Shown here piece after piece: positions 16,872-25,089 of a stretch of DNA of 64,000 nt. The stretch comes from JBQTGK01 sp052400665 (GTDB lineage: Bacteria; Bacteroidota; Bacteroidia; Bacteroidales; Marinifilaceae). Numbering within the stretch: the first letter of the stretch is position 1; each line of letters opens with the position of its first letter. A program made the position numbers and the translations under genes. The stretch lies in assembly GCA_052400665.1 (NCBI GenBank), contig JBQTGK010000001.1; one strand, written 5' to 3'. The notes under the pieces are model-generated. The model was given only the letters and a program-made list of their open reading frames with translations. It was not told where the DNA came from and made no database searches.

Positions 16872-17753
16872 ATGGCAAAAAAAAGCGCATTAGGAAGAGG
16901 ATTAGGAGCACTAATTGATGATGTTGAAGAAGTTCAGGCAAGAACTCCTGAAAGAAATTTAAGTAACGAAATAGAAATTTCAAAGATTGAGGCCAACCCC
17001 TATCAACCTAGAACAAAGTTTGCACAGGAGTCTTTAAATGAGCTTGCTCAATCCATAAAAGAATTAGGAATTGTTCAACCTCTTACTGTTCGAAAAATCA
17101 ACAACAATTCCTATCAGCTAATTGCCGGAGAAAGACGTTTTAGAGCTGCTAAAATTGCAGGTTTAAGCAAAGTTCCCGTTTATATTCGCCTGGCAGAAGA
17201 CGATAAGATGTTAGAACTCGCATTGGTAGAAAATATCCAACGTGAAGATCTTGATTCTATAGAAGTTGCCATTAGTTATCAAAGATTAATTGATGAGTGC
17301 AAACTTACTCAGGAAAGTTTATCGGACCGAGTAGGAAAAAAACGCTCCACCATATCCAACTATTTACGACTATTAAGATTACCCGTTGAAATCCAAAAAG
17401 GAATTCGCGAGAAAAAACTACTAATGGGACATGCAAGAGCATTGGTTAATGTTGATGACCCAAAATCGCAGCTTAATATTTTTCAATTAACCGTTGAAAA
17501 TGATTACTCGGTAAGAAAAGTGGAAGAATTGGTTCGCTCTATTAATACAGGAAAAAAAGAGGACGAAAAGAAAAGCTCTAAAGTGAATCTTCCAAAAGAA
17601 TATGAATCCTTAAAAGATCACTTATCAAAGCATTTTGAAACAAAAATCGATTTAAAACGAACAAATAATGGGAAAGGAAAAATTATTATTCCTTTTAAAT
17701 CGGATGATGATCTTGAGCGAATTTTAGCAATTATGGATCAAATGAATTCGTAA
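16872..17753 (+). CDS. parB: chromosome partitioning protein ParB (Spo0J)
   Basis: ParB binds parS sites and loads as a CTP-dependent clamp. The N-terminus starts MAKKSALGRGLGALI, the usual ParA-interacting segment. The ParB/Srx CTP-binding core includes NPYQPRTKF and LIAGERRFRAAKIAG (GERRxRA box), then VENIQREDLDSIEVAISYQ. A helix-turn-helix lies at about 145-175 (ESLSDRVGKKRSTISNYLRL), and a short C-terminal dimerisation domain completes 293 aa. It is co-transcribed with parA and followed 28 nt later by the DUF5683 gene. Confidence 0.95.
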   Translation: MAKKSALGRGLGALIDDVEEVQARTPERNLSNEIEISKIEANPYQPRTKFAQESLNELAQSIKELGIVQPLTVRKINNNSYQLIAGERRFRAAKIAGLSKVPVYIRLAEDDKMLELALVENIQREDLDSIEVAISYQRLIDECKLTQESLSDRVGKKRSTISNYLRLLRLPVEIQKGIREKKLLMGHARALVNVDDPKSQLNIFQLTVENDYSVRKVEELVRSINTGKKEDEKKSSKVNLPKEYESLKDHLSKHFETKIDLKRTNNGKGKIIIPFKSDDDLERILAIMDQMNS

Positions 17754-17781
17754 AATAGTTGAACAATTAAATAGTATAAAA

Positions 17782-18447
17782 TTGAATAAATTACGCCCGC
17801 TTTTATTTATTGGGGTAGTATTATTCCTAATGTTTACAGGAAACTATAACGTTTTAGCACAAAGCATTACGGGAGATACCATACAACAAGTTGAGTCGAA
17901 TGTAAAAGTTCATTCTCCACATAAAGCAACCATGTATTCGGTTATATTACCCGGATTAGGACAAGCCTACAACAAAAAATACTGGAAAATCCCAATTCTA
18001 TATGCTGGAATTGGCGCAACCATTTATGCAATAAATTGGAATACCAAGAACTTTAAAAAATACAAATCTGGATACCTCGATTATTCAAATTACTACGATT
18101 ATAAATATCAATCGGAAGATTTGGAAACCCCAATAGAAGAACCTACTTCTAAAAGTTACGAAGGTCTTTATACCGAAGGCTACGATTTTGAAAATTCCAG
18201 TTCGAGTTTCGACAGTTGGTTCAAAACTCAACTTCAGAATAAAAAAGACTCCTACAAACACGATCGAGATCTTAGCTATATCATTTTGGCCGGAGTTTAC
18301 GTACTAAATATTGTTGATGCTGCAATAGATGCGCATTTTACTAATTTTAGCGTAAACGATGATTTAAGCATTAGAGTAGAACCTGCTGTTAGTTATTCAG
18401 CATTTTCGGGCAATTCGCTTGGTTTCAGATGTCAAATTACATTTTAA
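17782..18447 (+). CDS. DUF5683 family protein
   Basis: This 221-aa exported protein has a signal peptide (about 1-27, ending NVLAQ). It then carries the DUF5683 core: HKATMYSVILPGLGQAYNKK, KYWKIPILYAGIGATIYAIN (a TM-like segment) and a second hydrophobic stretch YIILAGVYVLNIVDAAIDAH. The P-G-x-G-Q-x-Y motif is the family hallmark. Function is unknown. Family members commonly sit after parAB and before a lytic transglycosylase in Bacteroidota, as here, which suggests a cell-envelope role (inference). The start is TTG at 17782; no ATG precedes the signal peptide. Confidence 0.85.
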   Translation: MNKLRPLLFIGVVLFLMFTGNYNVLAQSITGDTIQQVESNVKVHSPHKATMYSVILPGLGQAYNKKYWKIPILYAGIGATIYAINWNTKNFKKYKSGYLDYSNYYDYKYQSEDLETPIEEPTSKSYEGLYTEGYDFENSSSSFDSWFKTQLQNKKDSYKHDRDLSYIILAGVYVLNIVDAAIDAHFTNFSVNDDLSIRVEPAVSYSAFSGNSLGFRCQITF

Positions 18448-18462
18448 CGAGAGAGAGATAAG

Positions 18463-20166
18463 ATGAGAAGAAAGACTTTTTTTATTCCCTGCATTTTATT
18501 GGGAACTGCATTTGCTTGCAGCACAATTAAGCCAGTATCAGAACAAAATAAACCAGAACAGGAAGTAGTCACAAACAATGTTTTATCAGAAATCGATACA
18601 CTTGCAAGTACTGCCGAAACAACTGCACCTGCAAGCGCAACTGATACACTGGCATTTTTAAAACTTCATCAGGTTGATGTTAGATACAATTTAAACGATA
18701 GTATTAACACTACATTTTCGAACAATTTAGACAGCTTATTGCACCTTTGGTACGTTAAGCATTCGAATAAAACAAATCAGTATACTAAGAATGAAGCGAC
18801 TTATGTTTCCGAAAAACTTTCCGATTCGATCTATATCGATCGTTTAAGTCAAATTCCTTCATTAATAGATTTATCGTACAATAAAATTGTAAAAAACTAT
18901 ATTGAACTTTACTCTAAAAAAAGAAGATCGCAAGTTGAGTATATGATGGGAATGTCGGAATATTATTTTCCTATTTTCGAAGAGATTCTGGATAAGGAAG
19001 GTCTTCCGCAAGAATTAAAATACTTACCTATTATTGAATCGGCACTAAATCCTAAAGCTCTTTCAAGAGCAGGAGCAAGCGGTTTGTGGCAATTTATGTA
19101 TGGTACCGGAAAAATGTACAAACTAGATGTTAACTCCTTTGTGGATGAAAGAAGAGATCCTGTAAAAGCAAGTTACGCCGCAGTAAAATATCTAAAGGAT
19201 ATGTACAAAGTGTATGGCAACTGGCATTTGGTTATTGCTGCTTATAATTGCGGCCCCGGAAACGTAAACAAAGCAATTCGTCGCAGTGGAGGCAAAAGAA
19301 ATTATTGGGACATTTATTATCGCTTGCCTAGAGAAACAAGAGGATATGTTCCAGCTTTTATTGCTGCTATTTATACTTTTAATTTTCACAAGGAACACAA
19401 TTTATTCCCTAAACCATCGAGTTTACCAGTTGCCTGCGATACTTTAATGATTGATGAAACATTACATTTCGATCAAATTTCGAAGGTGATCAACATTCCA
19501 AAAGAACAACTCAGGGAACTTAATCCTCAATACAGAGCAGATATTATTCCAGGTGGTAAAAAAGCGTATGCTTTAAAAATTCCAATGGAATACACTTCTA
19601 ACTTTATTAATATGCAAGATTCTATTTTTGCATATAAAAAAGAATACTATTTTAGTCAGAGAGATAAGGTTGTTAACCCACGAGACAGGTATCAGAAATT
19701 TGCTCATGTAACTCCTAAAGGAAAAGCCAAGGTATTTTACAAAGTTAAACCGGGTGATGCCGTAGGATTAATTGCATCATGGTTCCATGTTAGAACATCC
19801 GATTTAAGATACTGGAATAATATTAGAAGAAATTTAATTAAAGTGGGACAGAATTTAGTTGTTTACGTACCTAAATCAAAAGGAAGTTACTACAAAAGTT
19901 TTAATAGCATGACGTATACTCAAAAGCAGGCTACACGAGGTAAAACAGTTCCTTCTGCGTCTGCAAAAACAAAAAGTTCTGTTAAAAACACAACAAGATA
20001 CAACGGATCGTATGTTTATTATACAGTGCGCCGAGGTGATAATTTCTGGACAATTGCAAAAAAATTCCCTGGTATCTCTAATTACGATATCATGAAAATA
20101 AATAATATTTCGAATGCCAAAAGTCTAAAAGTTGGCCAGAAATTGAAAATAAAACCGAAAAGTTAA
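18463..20166 (+). CDS. membrane-bound lytic murein transglycosylase with LysM domains (MltD type)
   Basis: The enzyme cleaves peptidoglycan glycan strands in the periplasm. The 567-aa protein has an export signal ending near Cys19 (TAFAC, a possible lipobox) and a low-complexity linker. An SLT domain spans about 165-320: LKYLPIIESALNPKALSRAG has the catalytic Glu, then ASGLWQFMYGTGK and AAYNCGPGNVNKAIRRSGG. After it come a degenerate LysM-like repeat (about 330-385) and two clear LysM repeats, YKVKPGDAVGLIASWFHV and YYTVRRGDNFWTIAKKFPG, the last at the C-terminus. It is the last gene of the parAB-DUF5683 run, 15 nt after DUF5683, and is followed by a strong terminator. Confidence 0.92.
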   Translation: MRRKTFFIPCILLGTAFACSTIKPVSEQNKPEQEVVTNNVLSEIDTLASTAETTAPASATDTLAFLKLHQVDVRYNLNDSINTTFSNNLDSLLHLWYVKHSNKTNQYTKNEATYVSEKLSDSIYIDRLSQIPSLIDLSYNKIVKNYIELYSKKRRSQVEYMMGMSEYYFPIFEEILDKEGLPQELKYLPIIESALNPKALSRAGASGLWQFMYGTGKMYKLDVNSFVDERRDPVKASYAAVKYLKDMYKVYGNWHLVIAAYNCGPGNVNKAIRRSGGKRNYWDIYYRLPRETRGYVPAFIAAIYTFNFHKEHNLFPKPSSLPVACDTLMIDETLHFDQISKVINIPKEQLRELNPQYRADIIPGGKKAYALKIPMEYTSNFINMQDSIFAYKKEYYFSQRDKVVNPRDRYQKFAHVTPKGKAKVFYKVKPGDAVGLIASWFHVRTSDLRYWNNIRRNLIKVGQNLVVYVPKSKGSYYKSFNSMTYTQKQATRGKTVPSASAKTKSSVKNTTRYNGSYVYYTVRRGDNFWTIAKKFPGISNYDIMKINNISNAKSLKVGQKLKIKPKS

Positions 20167-20185
20167 TAGTAACCTAATTAGATAC

Positions 20186-20217
20186 AAAGAGTGAAGAAAA
20201 TTCTTCACTCTTTTTTT
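20186..20217 (+). terminator. Rho-independent terminator after the lytic transglycosylase
   Basis: A 13-bp inverted repeat, aaagagtgaagaa (20186-20198) with ttcttcactcttt (20201-20213), runs into a tract of seven T. It lies 20 nt after the stop codon and ends the parAB operon. Confidence 0.88.
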
Positions 20218-20547
20218 ATACTTTTTATTAATAATTGTTTAATTATTATTAACTCCTAAAACAGCGTGCTATTTAAAAACCTTTTAAATTAAATCGCTCA
20301 AATAAAACACAACCCATTTATTATCTGAATATTAAAATCCGATTACTGTTCGTTACATTTGATAATATGTAAATATTTTTGATTAGTACGTTTAATATAA
20401 TTAAATTGCTTACGATAAATAAAAATCAACAATGTTGATTTTATTTGTTCCCCGATTCATTGATATGCTAATTAGCTTCCGGTATAACCTTCCCCGGTTT
20501 ACCGGAAGCCGGGAAACATTTCTTTCCTATTTTACTCTTAACTCTAT
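20218..20547. other. non-coding gap between convergent operons with two further inverted repeats
   Basis: No credible gene is present; a 62-codon open frame here runs into antisense of gldG and has no recognisable content. Two hairpins stand out. The first is aaaatcaac (20422-20430) with gttgatttt (20434-20442), a 9-bp stem with a 3-nt loop and a T-rich 3-prime flank. The second is GC-rich: gcttccggta (20475-20484) with taccggaagc (20500-20509), extended internally by aacc/ggtt, just 39 nt beyond the gldG stop. One or both probably end the gld transcript coming from the right. Confidence 0.6.
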
Positions 20548-22065
20548 TTACTTTATAAAACCTGAGCGCATTCTTTTAGTTCTACGTATACTTCTTCGTT
20601 TAAAGCGAATTAAACCATAAGCAATTAATACCAACAGAGGAATTAAAAAATTGAAATACTTTATAAAAAATACTTTAGTATCCGACAAACCATTTAAGGG
20701 ACGAGAACTTATTCCTTTAGTTCTAAGACTCATTAATCCTGAATCATCAGAAAGCCAATCTACTGCATTAGCAAAGAAATTAATATTATCTTTCTGAATA
20801 GATATTTTATTTTGTCCAATTCCATTTACGATAAAATCACCATCTCCTATCACACAAATTCTACCTTCCGCTGTGCCTTTACCCATAGGTCCTTTTAAAG
20901 TAGCAGCCAATGTTAAATCAGGATAAAGAAAGTCTTTTGTTCTCCAGCTTCTGCCAATATTAAAACTAATTGGCGCTCGCAATTTACCTGAAATTTTAGA
21001 GGTATATGCTAATGGTTTGTATTGTAAGGTCGTATCGCCAACAAAATTTATAGGACTTGCAAACTGTAATATTAGAGTTTCGATACCATCGGTTATACTG
21101 TGATTTTCAAAGTGTGAAACAACAGGAAGAAATGGAAAATTAACTTGCTGAGGAATGGAAAAATAACCTTGTTGTTTAACAGTTACCGTACCACATTGTT
21201 TATCTACAACAAAAGAATCTTCTACATATAAGCCTTTTTTTTCAAGCCACTTTTCAAGTCCTGTAGAAACACTAACACCTATTCCATCGTTAAGCATACC
21301 TCTTACCCGCTCCATGGCTATCATTAAACTACCACCTTTTGCCAAATAATTATCAAGACGTCCTAACTGGGTGCTCGAAATTGATGCCAAAGGAGCTATT
21401 AACATCAAGGATTTATATTGACTTAAATCAGGTTCGGATAAAAGGTGAATGGGTTTAATATCGTACAAAACAGACAACTCACTAATCACCTGTTCTATGG
21501 CCTCTAACTCGGGTTCTCCATGACCGGTTATGTAACCAATTTGGGCTTTATCTTTTATGGTAAGACGTTTAATAAGTGTAGATAAAGTATATTCCATGGC
21601 AATTCCCGGCTTAATTAAAGGAATAACCTCAGACTTATCTCCCACCTGAATTACCATTCCCAAAAATACACGCTGTACTTTTAGCTGATCTTTTTGCCTT
21701 ATTTCGAGAGGAACTGCATGTATACCAGCTTCTGCAGCTTCCTGCTCTAACTCCTGATTCTTATTTGGATTAATGTATTCAAAATCGATTTTTTTACTGC
21801 TATAATGATTATACTCGGTAAGTAAATTTTTAAGATCCTGAACAGTTCTGTTTACGTCAGGAGGCAAATCATCCGAAATATATAAAGTAATAATAATCGG
21901 CTTTTTTACTTCACTTAGTATTCTTTTGGTAGACCTATCGAGCGTATACCTCTTATCTTCTGTAAAATCGGCTCTCAAAAAGAACATAGAAGACAACGAA
22001 TTGAGGATAATAATAAATCCTGCTAAAATAAGAATACTGTATATTATATTTCTCTTTTTGATCAT
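20548..22065 (-). CDS. gldG: gliding motility-associated ABC transporter substrate-binding protein GldG
   Basis: The 505-aa protein belongs to the GldG/ABC_transp_aux family. It has one N-terminal TM helix (about 7-28), a large extracytoplasmic domain with the conserved start TLDRSTKRILSEVKKPIIIT and a mid-region GYITGHGEPELEAIEQVI. A C-terminal TM helix (about 478-495) precedes a basic tail. With GldF and GldA it forms the Gld ABC complex linked to gliding in Flavobacterium, although many non-gliding Bacteroidota carry it too. It starts 12 nt after gldF on the same transcript. Confidence 0.9.
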   Translation of the reverse strand: MIKKRNIIYSILILAGFIIILNSLSSMFFLRADFTEDKRYTLDRSTKRILSEVKKPIIITLYISDDLPPDVNRTVQDLKNLLTEYNHYSSKKIDFEYINPNKNQELEQEAAEAGIHAVPLEIRQKDQLKVQRVFLGMVIQVGDKSEVIPLIKPGIAMEYTLSTLIKRLTIKDKAQIGYITGHGEPELEAIEQVISELSVLYDIKPIHLLSEPDLSQYKSLMLIAPLASISSTQLGRLDNYLAKGGSLMIAMERVRGMLNDGIGVSVSTGLEKWLEKKGLYVEDSFVVDKQCGTVTVKQQGYFSIPQQVNFPFLPVVSHFENHSITDGIETLILQFASPINFVGDTTLQYKPLAYTSKISGKLRAPISFNIGRSWRTKDFLYPDLTLAATLKGPMGKGTAEGRICVIGDGDFIVNGIGQNKISIQKDNINFFANAVDWLSDDSGLMSLRTKGISSRPLNGLSDTKVFFIKYFNFLIPLLVLIAYGLIRFKRRSIRRTKRMRSGFIK

Positions 22066-22077
22066 AGCAACAAACTA

Positions 22078-22803
22078 TTAAACCTTTAGGTTTCGATTAG
22101 ACAATATCTGCTTTGAACAATACAAACAAAAAAATACTATTGATAAAAAGTAGATTAAGTCTTTTGTATCTACTACCCCTCGGGTAATTGACTCGAAATG
22201 TGTTGATAAACTAATATAACTAAATAGGTTACCCATAAAACCAACAAAATTGGCTGCCAAAACATCAAAAATAATATGAAAAAATATACCTATCGATAAG
22301 GCAGATAATGAAGCGACAATAGGATTAGAAAATAAACAACTTGTTAACAAACCAATACTAATATATACCATACTCATTAGTAATAATCCCATATATCCGA
22401 GTAAAATTGCAGAATGATCGACCGGACCAATTGACCAAAGCGTAAAATAATAAATTACTGTAGGTGCCAATGCAATGATTATTAACAATAGAGTTGACAA
22501 AAACTTGCCAAGAATTAACTGCCAATCGCTAACAGGTTTAGTAAGTAGAAGCTCTAATGTTCCGGCTTTAAGTTCTCCGGCAATTGAACGCATGGTTAAG
22601 GCCGGAATAAAAATAAAAAGACTCCAGTAAGCAACTGTAAAAAATGTATTAAGATTTGCCTGTCCTAAGAAAAAAACGTCGGCACCATAAATCCAGGTAA
22701 AAAAACCGCTAAACCCTAAAAATATTACGATTAATACATAAGCTGTTAGTGAATCAAAAAAGGCATTCAATTCTCGTGTGGCAATGTGTAAAATTTGCTT
22801 CAT
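22078..22803 (-). CDS. gldF: gliding motility-associated ABC transporter permease GldF
   Basis: This 241-aa ABC-2 permease has six hydrophobic helices. Its N-terminus ILHIATRELNAFFDSLTAYV and the inner segment PALTMRSIAGELKAGTLELL match the GldF/NosY-like family. It lies 6 nt after gldA and 12 nt before gldG, so the three form one operon encoding a complete ABC complex. The substrate of this transporter is unknown. Confidence 0.9.
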   Translation of the reverse strand: MKQILHIATRELNAFFDSLTAYVLIVIFLGFSGFFTWIYGADVFFLGQANLNTFFTVAYWSLFIFIPALTMRSIAGELKAGTLELLLTKPVSDWQLILGKFLSTLLLIIIALAPTVIYYFTLWSIGPVDHSAILLGYMGLLLMSMVYISIGLLTSCLFSNPIVASLSALSIGIFFHIIFDVLAANFVGFMGNLFSYISLSTHFESITRGVVDTKDLIYFLSIVFFCLYCSKQILSNRNLKV

Positions 22804-22809
22804 AAGTAT

Positions 22810-23739
22810 TTAATGAAGAGTTAATTCTCGGAAAATATCTTCCAATTTTGTTTCTGTTGGTGTTAATTCCGAAATGTAATAATTATTCTGAACACAAACA
22901 TCGAATATTGCTTTTACCGAAGAGGCTTCGGGCAACGATTGAATTTCGAACAACTGTTTGTGAATATCGATAAAATCGACCGAGTCGATGCTTTCAATAT
23001 TCAGTAAACTTTCGAATATTTCGTTCACATCTCCACCTTGAATTCCCAGCTTTAGAATTTCATTTCCCGCAGCCTGTTTTCTTAAAGTTTCGGCCGTACC
23101 ATCAACAACAATTCGTCCATTATTAATTATTAAAATACGATCGCAGGTAGCCTCAACCTCGGCTAGTATATGTGAACTTAAAATTACCGTTTTTTCTTTT
23201 CCAATTCGTTTTATTAATTCTCTAATTTCAACGATTTGGTTAGGATCTAAACCCGTAGTTGGTTCATCTAAAATTAGTATTTCGGGATCGTGAATTAAAG
23301 CCTGAGCTAATCCAACTCTTTGCTGATATCCTTTCGATAATTCGCTAATTAATTTATGTTTTTCACCTTCTAATCCACATGTTCTAACCATATCGAGAAT
23401 TCGCTCGGGAATTAAATATTTAGGAATATCATGAATTTTAGCAATAAACTCAAGAAAATCAATAATATTCATATCCTCATACAAAGGATTATTCTCGGGC
23501 AAATAACCAATATTCTTTTTAATTATTTCGGGATGTTCGTGAATAGAATATCCTCCAATCTTAATATCTCCTTCTTCAGGTCTTATGTAACAGGATATGG
23601 CTTTCATTGTGGTTGTTTTTCCAGCACCATTTGGTCCCAAAAAGCCTAAAACTTCACCCGCTTTTACACGAAAAGATACATTATCAACAGCCTTTTGTGG
23701 TCCGTATCTTTTAGTTAAATGCTCAACAACAATATCCAT
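22810..23739 (-). CDS. gldA: gliding motility-associated ABC transporter ATP-binding protein GldA
   Basis: This 309-aa ABC ATPase has Walker A GFLGPNGAGKTTTMKA, Q-loop LPENNPLYEDM, signature LSKGYQQRVGLAQAL, Walker B ILILDEPTTGLDPNQ and the switch His in VILSSHILAEVEATC. The C-terminal 70-90 residues form the extra domain typical of GldA-like and ABC-2 ATPases. The start is taken as the ATG at 23739 (MDIVVEHLTKRYG); the upstream in-frame ATG at 23790 would add 17 residues that do not belong to the fold. It heads the gldA-gldF-gldG operon. Confidence 0.92.
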   Translation of the reverse strand: MDIVVEHLTKRYGPQKAVDNVSFRVKAGEVLGFLGPNGAGKTTTMKAISCYIRPEEGDIKIGGYSIHEHPEIIKKNIGYLPENNPLYEDMNIIDFLEFIAKIHDIPKYLIPERILDMVRTCGLEGEKHKLISELSKGYQQRVGLAQALIHDPEILILDEPTTGLDPNQIVEIRELIKRIGKEKTVILSSHILAEVEATCDRILIINNGRIVVDGTAETLRKQAAGNEILKLGIQGGDVNEIFESLLNIESIDSVDFIDIHKQLFEIQSLPEASSVKAIFDVCVQNNYYISELTPTETKLEDIFRELTLH

Positions 23740-23765
23740 AATAAATAAGAATCTTTGGTTTCTAA

Positions 23766-23773
23766 CAAATTTA
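23766..23773 (-). promoter_or_regulatory. possible -7 element of the gldAFG operon
   Basis: On the minus strand this reads TAAATTTG, matching TAnnTTTG, 27 nt upstream of the gldA ATG at 23739. A -33 TTTG is not evident, so support is limited. Confidence 0.4.
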
Positions 23774-23845
23774 AAAAAATCGATGCCCATTTAGCCGAAC
23801 TGCCCTGTATTTAACAATTATTAACACAAAAAAGAGTTCTTTTAG

Positions 23846-23879
23846 TTTGTAGTCTACCCTTAAAAAAAGTGTATTTTTG
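23846..23879 (+). promoter_or_regulatory. Bacteroidota promoter giving a nearly leaderless HAD mRNA
   Basis: TTTG (23846-23849), 22-nt spacer, then TATTTTTG (23872-23879) match the consensus. The -7 box ends only 4 nt before the ATG at 23884, so the transcription start should fall at or within a base or two of the start codon. Confidence 0.6.
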
Positions 23880-23883
23880 ACAA

Positions 23884-24546
23884 ATGATAAAAGCAGTTAT
23901 ATTCGATATGGATGGTTTGTTAATTAATTCGGAACCATTTTGGCAGGAAAGCGAAGCTAAAGTTTTTAATTCGCTGGGAATTGAAACCAACAAAGCCATG
24001 TTCGAAAAGTTTATGGGGAAAAGAATAGATGAAGTAGTAGATGTAATGTGGGACATTCAGCAATGGCAGGAAAAATCGAAAGAACAAGTTGTTTCTGATA
24101 TTGTTGATAATGTAATTAATTTGGTAAACAAAAAAGGCGAAGCTTTAAGTGGAGTTCGGGAAACATTGAATGCCTTTAAACAATCGACACTAAAAATTGG
24201 GCTCGCTTCCTCTTCTAAAATGCGCATTATAGAATCAGTTCTAGACAAATTAAATATCAGAGAATATTTCGAAGTAGTTCACTCTGCAGAATTTGAAGAA
24301 TATGGAAAACCTCATCCTCAAACCTTTATTTCAACTGCAAAAATGCTCGATACTAAACCCAGCGAATGTTTGGTTTTTGAAGATTCTCTAAACGGAGTTA
24401 TTTCGGCTTTAGCTGCTAATATGACTTGTATTGCAGTTCCGGAAAAAAATGCATCGAATCTAAGTAAGTTTATAATTGCCAACAAAACCTTAAACAGTTT
24501 AAAGGAGTTTAAAATTAGCGATTTGCAGTATTTATTAGAGGATTAA
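23884..24546 (+). CDS. HAD-superfamily sugar-phosphate phosphatase (YniC/beta-PGM-like)
   Basis: This 220-aa haloacid dehalogenase-like hydrolase has motif I IFDMDGLLINSEPFW (nucleophile Asp in DMD), motif II IGLASSSKMRIIESVL, the Lys in GKPHPQTFI, and motif IV VFEDSLNGVISALAA. The cap domain and the GLLINSEP segment fit the 2-deoxyglucose-6-phosphatase/beta-phosphoglucomutase-like subfamily, so a hexose- or pentose-phosphate substrate is likely but not proven. The ATG is fixed by the motif-I spacing. The last 32 nt overlap the 3-prime end of the convergent aroK gene. Confidence 0.88.
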   Translation: MIKAVIFDMDGLLINSEPFWQESEAKVFNSLGIETNKAMFEKFMGKRIDEVVDVMWDIQQWQEKSKEQVVSDIVDNVINLVNKKGEALSGVRETLNAFKQSTLKIGLASSSKMRIIESVLDKLNIREYFEVVHSAEFEEYGKPHPQTFISTAKMLDTKPSECLVFEDSLNGVISALAANMTCIAVPEKNASNLSKFIIANKTLNSLKEFKISDLQYLLED

Positions 24547-25036
24547 GTAATGTAATAAAATGATTCAATTCTAAATTTCCGGATACTATTTTATATTGGG
24601 CCTGATTGTAAAAAGGCAATCTGCTATTCAAATGTTTTTGAATGTACTGTAACAGTTCATCTGGCGTAAAATTCTTTACCAATGGGCGCTCTGTTTTCGA
24701 ACTGGTAATTCTTTCTCGCAACAATTCGGGGCTTCCTTCAATATATAAAGTAATTCCCAGCTTATTCATTATTTCCATATTGTTAGCAAAACAAGGCGCA
24801 CCACCACCTGTTGCCACAATAGTATTTTCGGTATCGGCAATGGAGTGTAAAGCTTCTTGTTCAAGTCTGCGAAACCCACTTTCCTTATACTTCGAAAATA
24901 TCTGAGGAATACTAGCATTCTCCCGTTCCTCGATAAGTGTATCCAGATCGACAAAACGATAATTAAAATGTTCTGCGATCATTTTTCCCCATCTGGATTT
25001 GCCACATCCCATATATCCCACTAAAAATATTCGCAT
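24515..25036 (-). CDS. aroK: shikimate kinase
   Basis: The enzyme phosphorylates shikimate in chorismate and aromatic amino acid synthesis. The 173-aa protein has the P-loop LVGYMGCGKSRWGKM at residues 5-19, the shikimate-binding DLDTLIEE at about 31-38, GFRRLEQEAL, the glycine-rich VATGGGAPC and a lid with RPLV. Size and motif order are normal. It reads leftward, 53 nt after the parC start, and converges on the HAD gene with a 32-nt overlap of coding 3-prime ends. Confidence 0.94.
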   Translation of the reverse strand: MRIFLVGYMGCGKSRWGKMIAEHFNYRFVDLDTLIEERENASIPQIFSKYKESGFRRLEQEALHSIADTENTIVATGGGAPCFANNMEIMNKLGITLYIEGSPELLRERITSSKTERPLVKNFTPDELLQYIQKHLNSRLPFYNQAQYKIVSGNLELNHFITLLNPLINTANR

Positions 25037-25089
25037 AACTTTTATAATTCAGAAACAGATACTCAAAGTACCTGTTTCAATTCATTTTT

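Noticed and set aside
20432..20620. 62-codon open frame on the plus strand across the gap and the end of gldG
   Set aside because: It is antisense to the conserved C-terminus of gldG, has no recognisable domain or start signal, and contains the GC-rich hairpin. Treated as chance.
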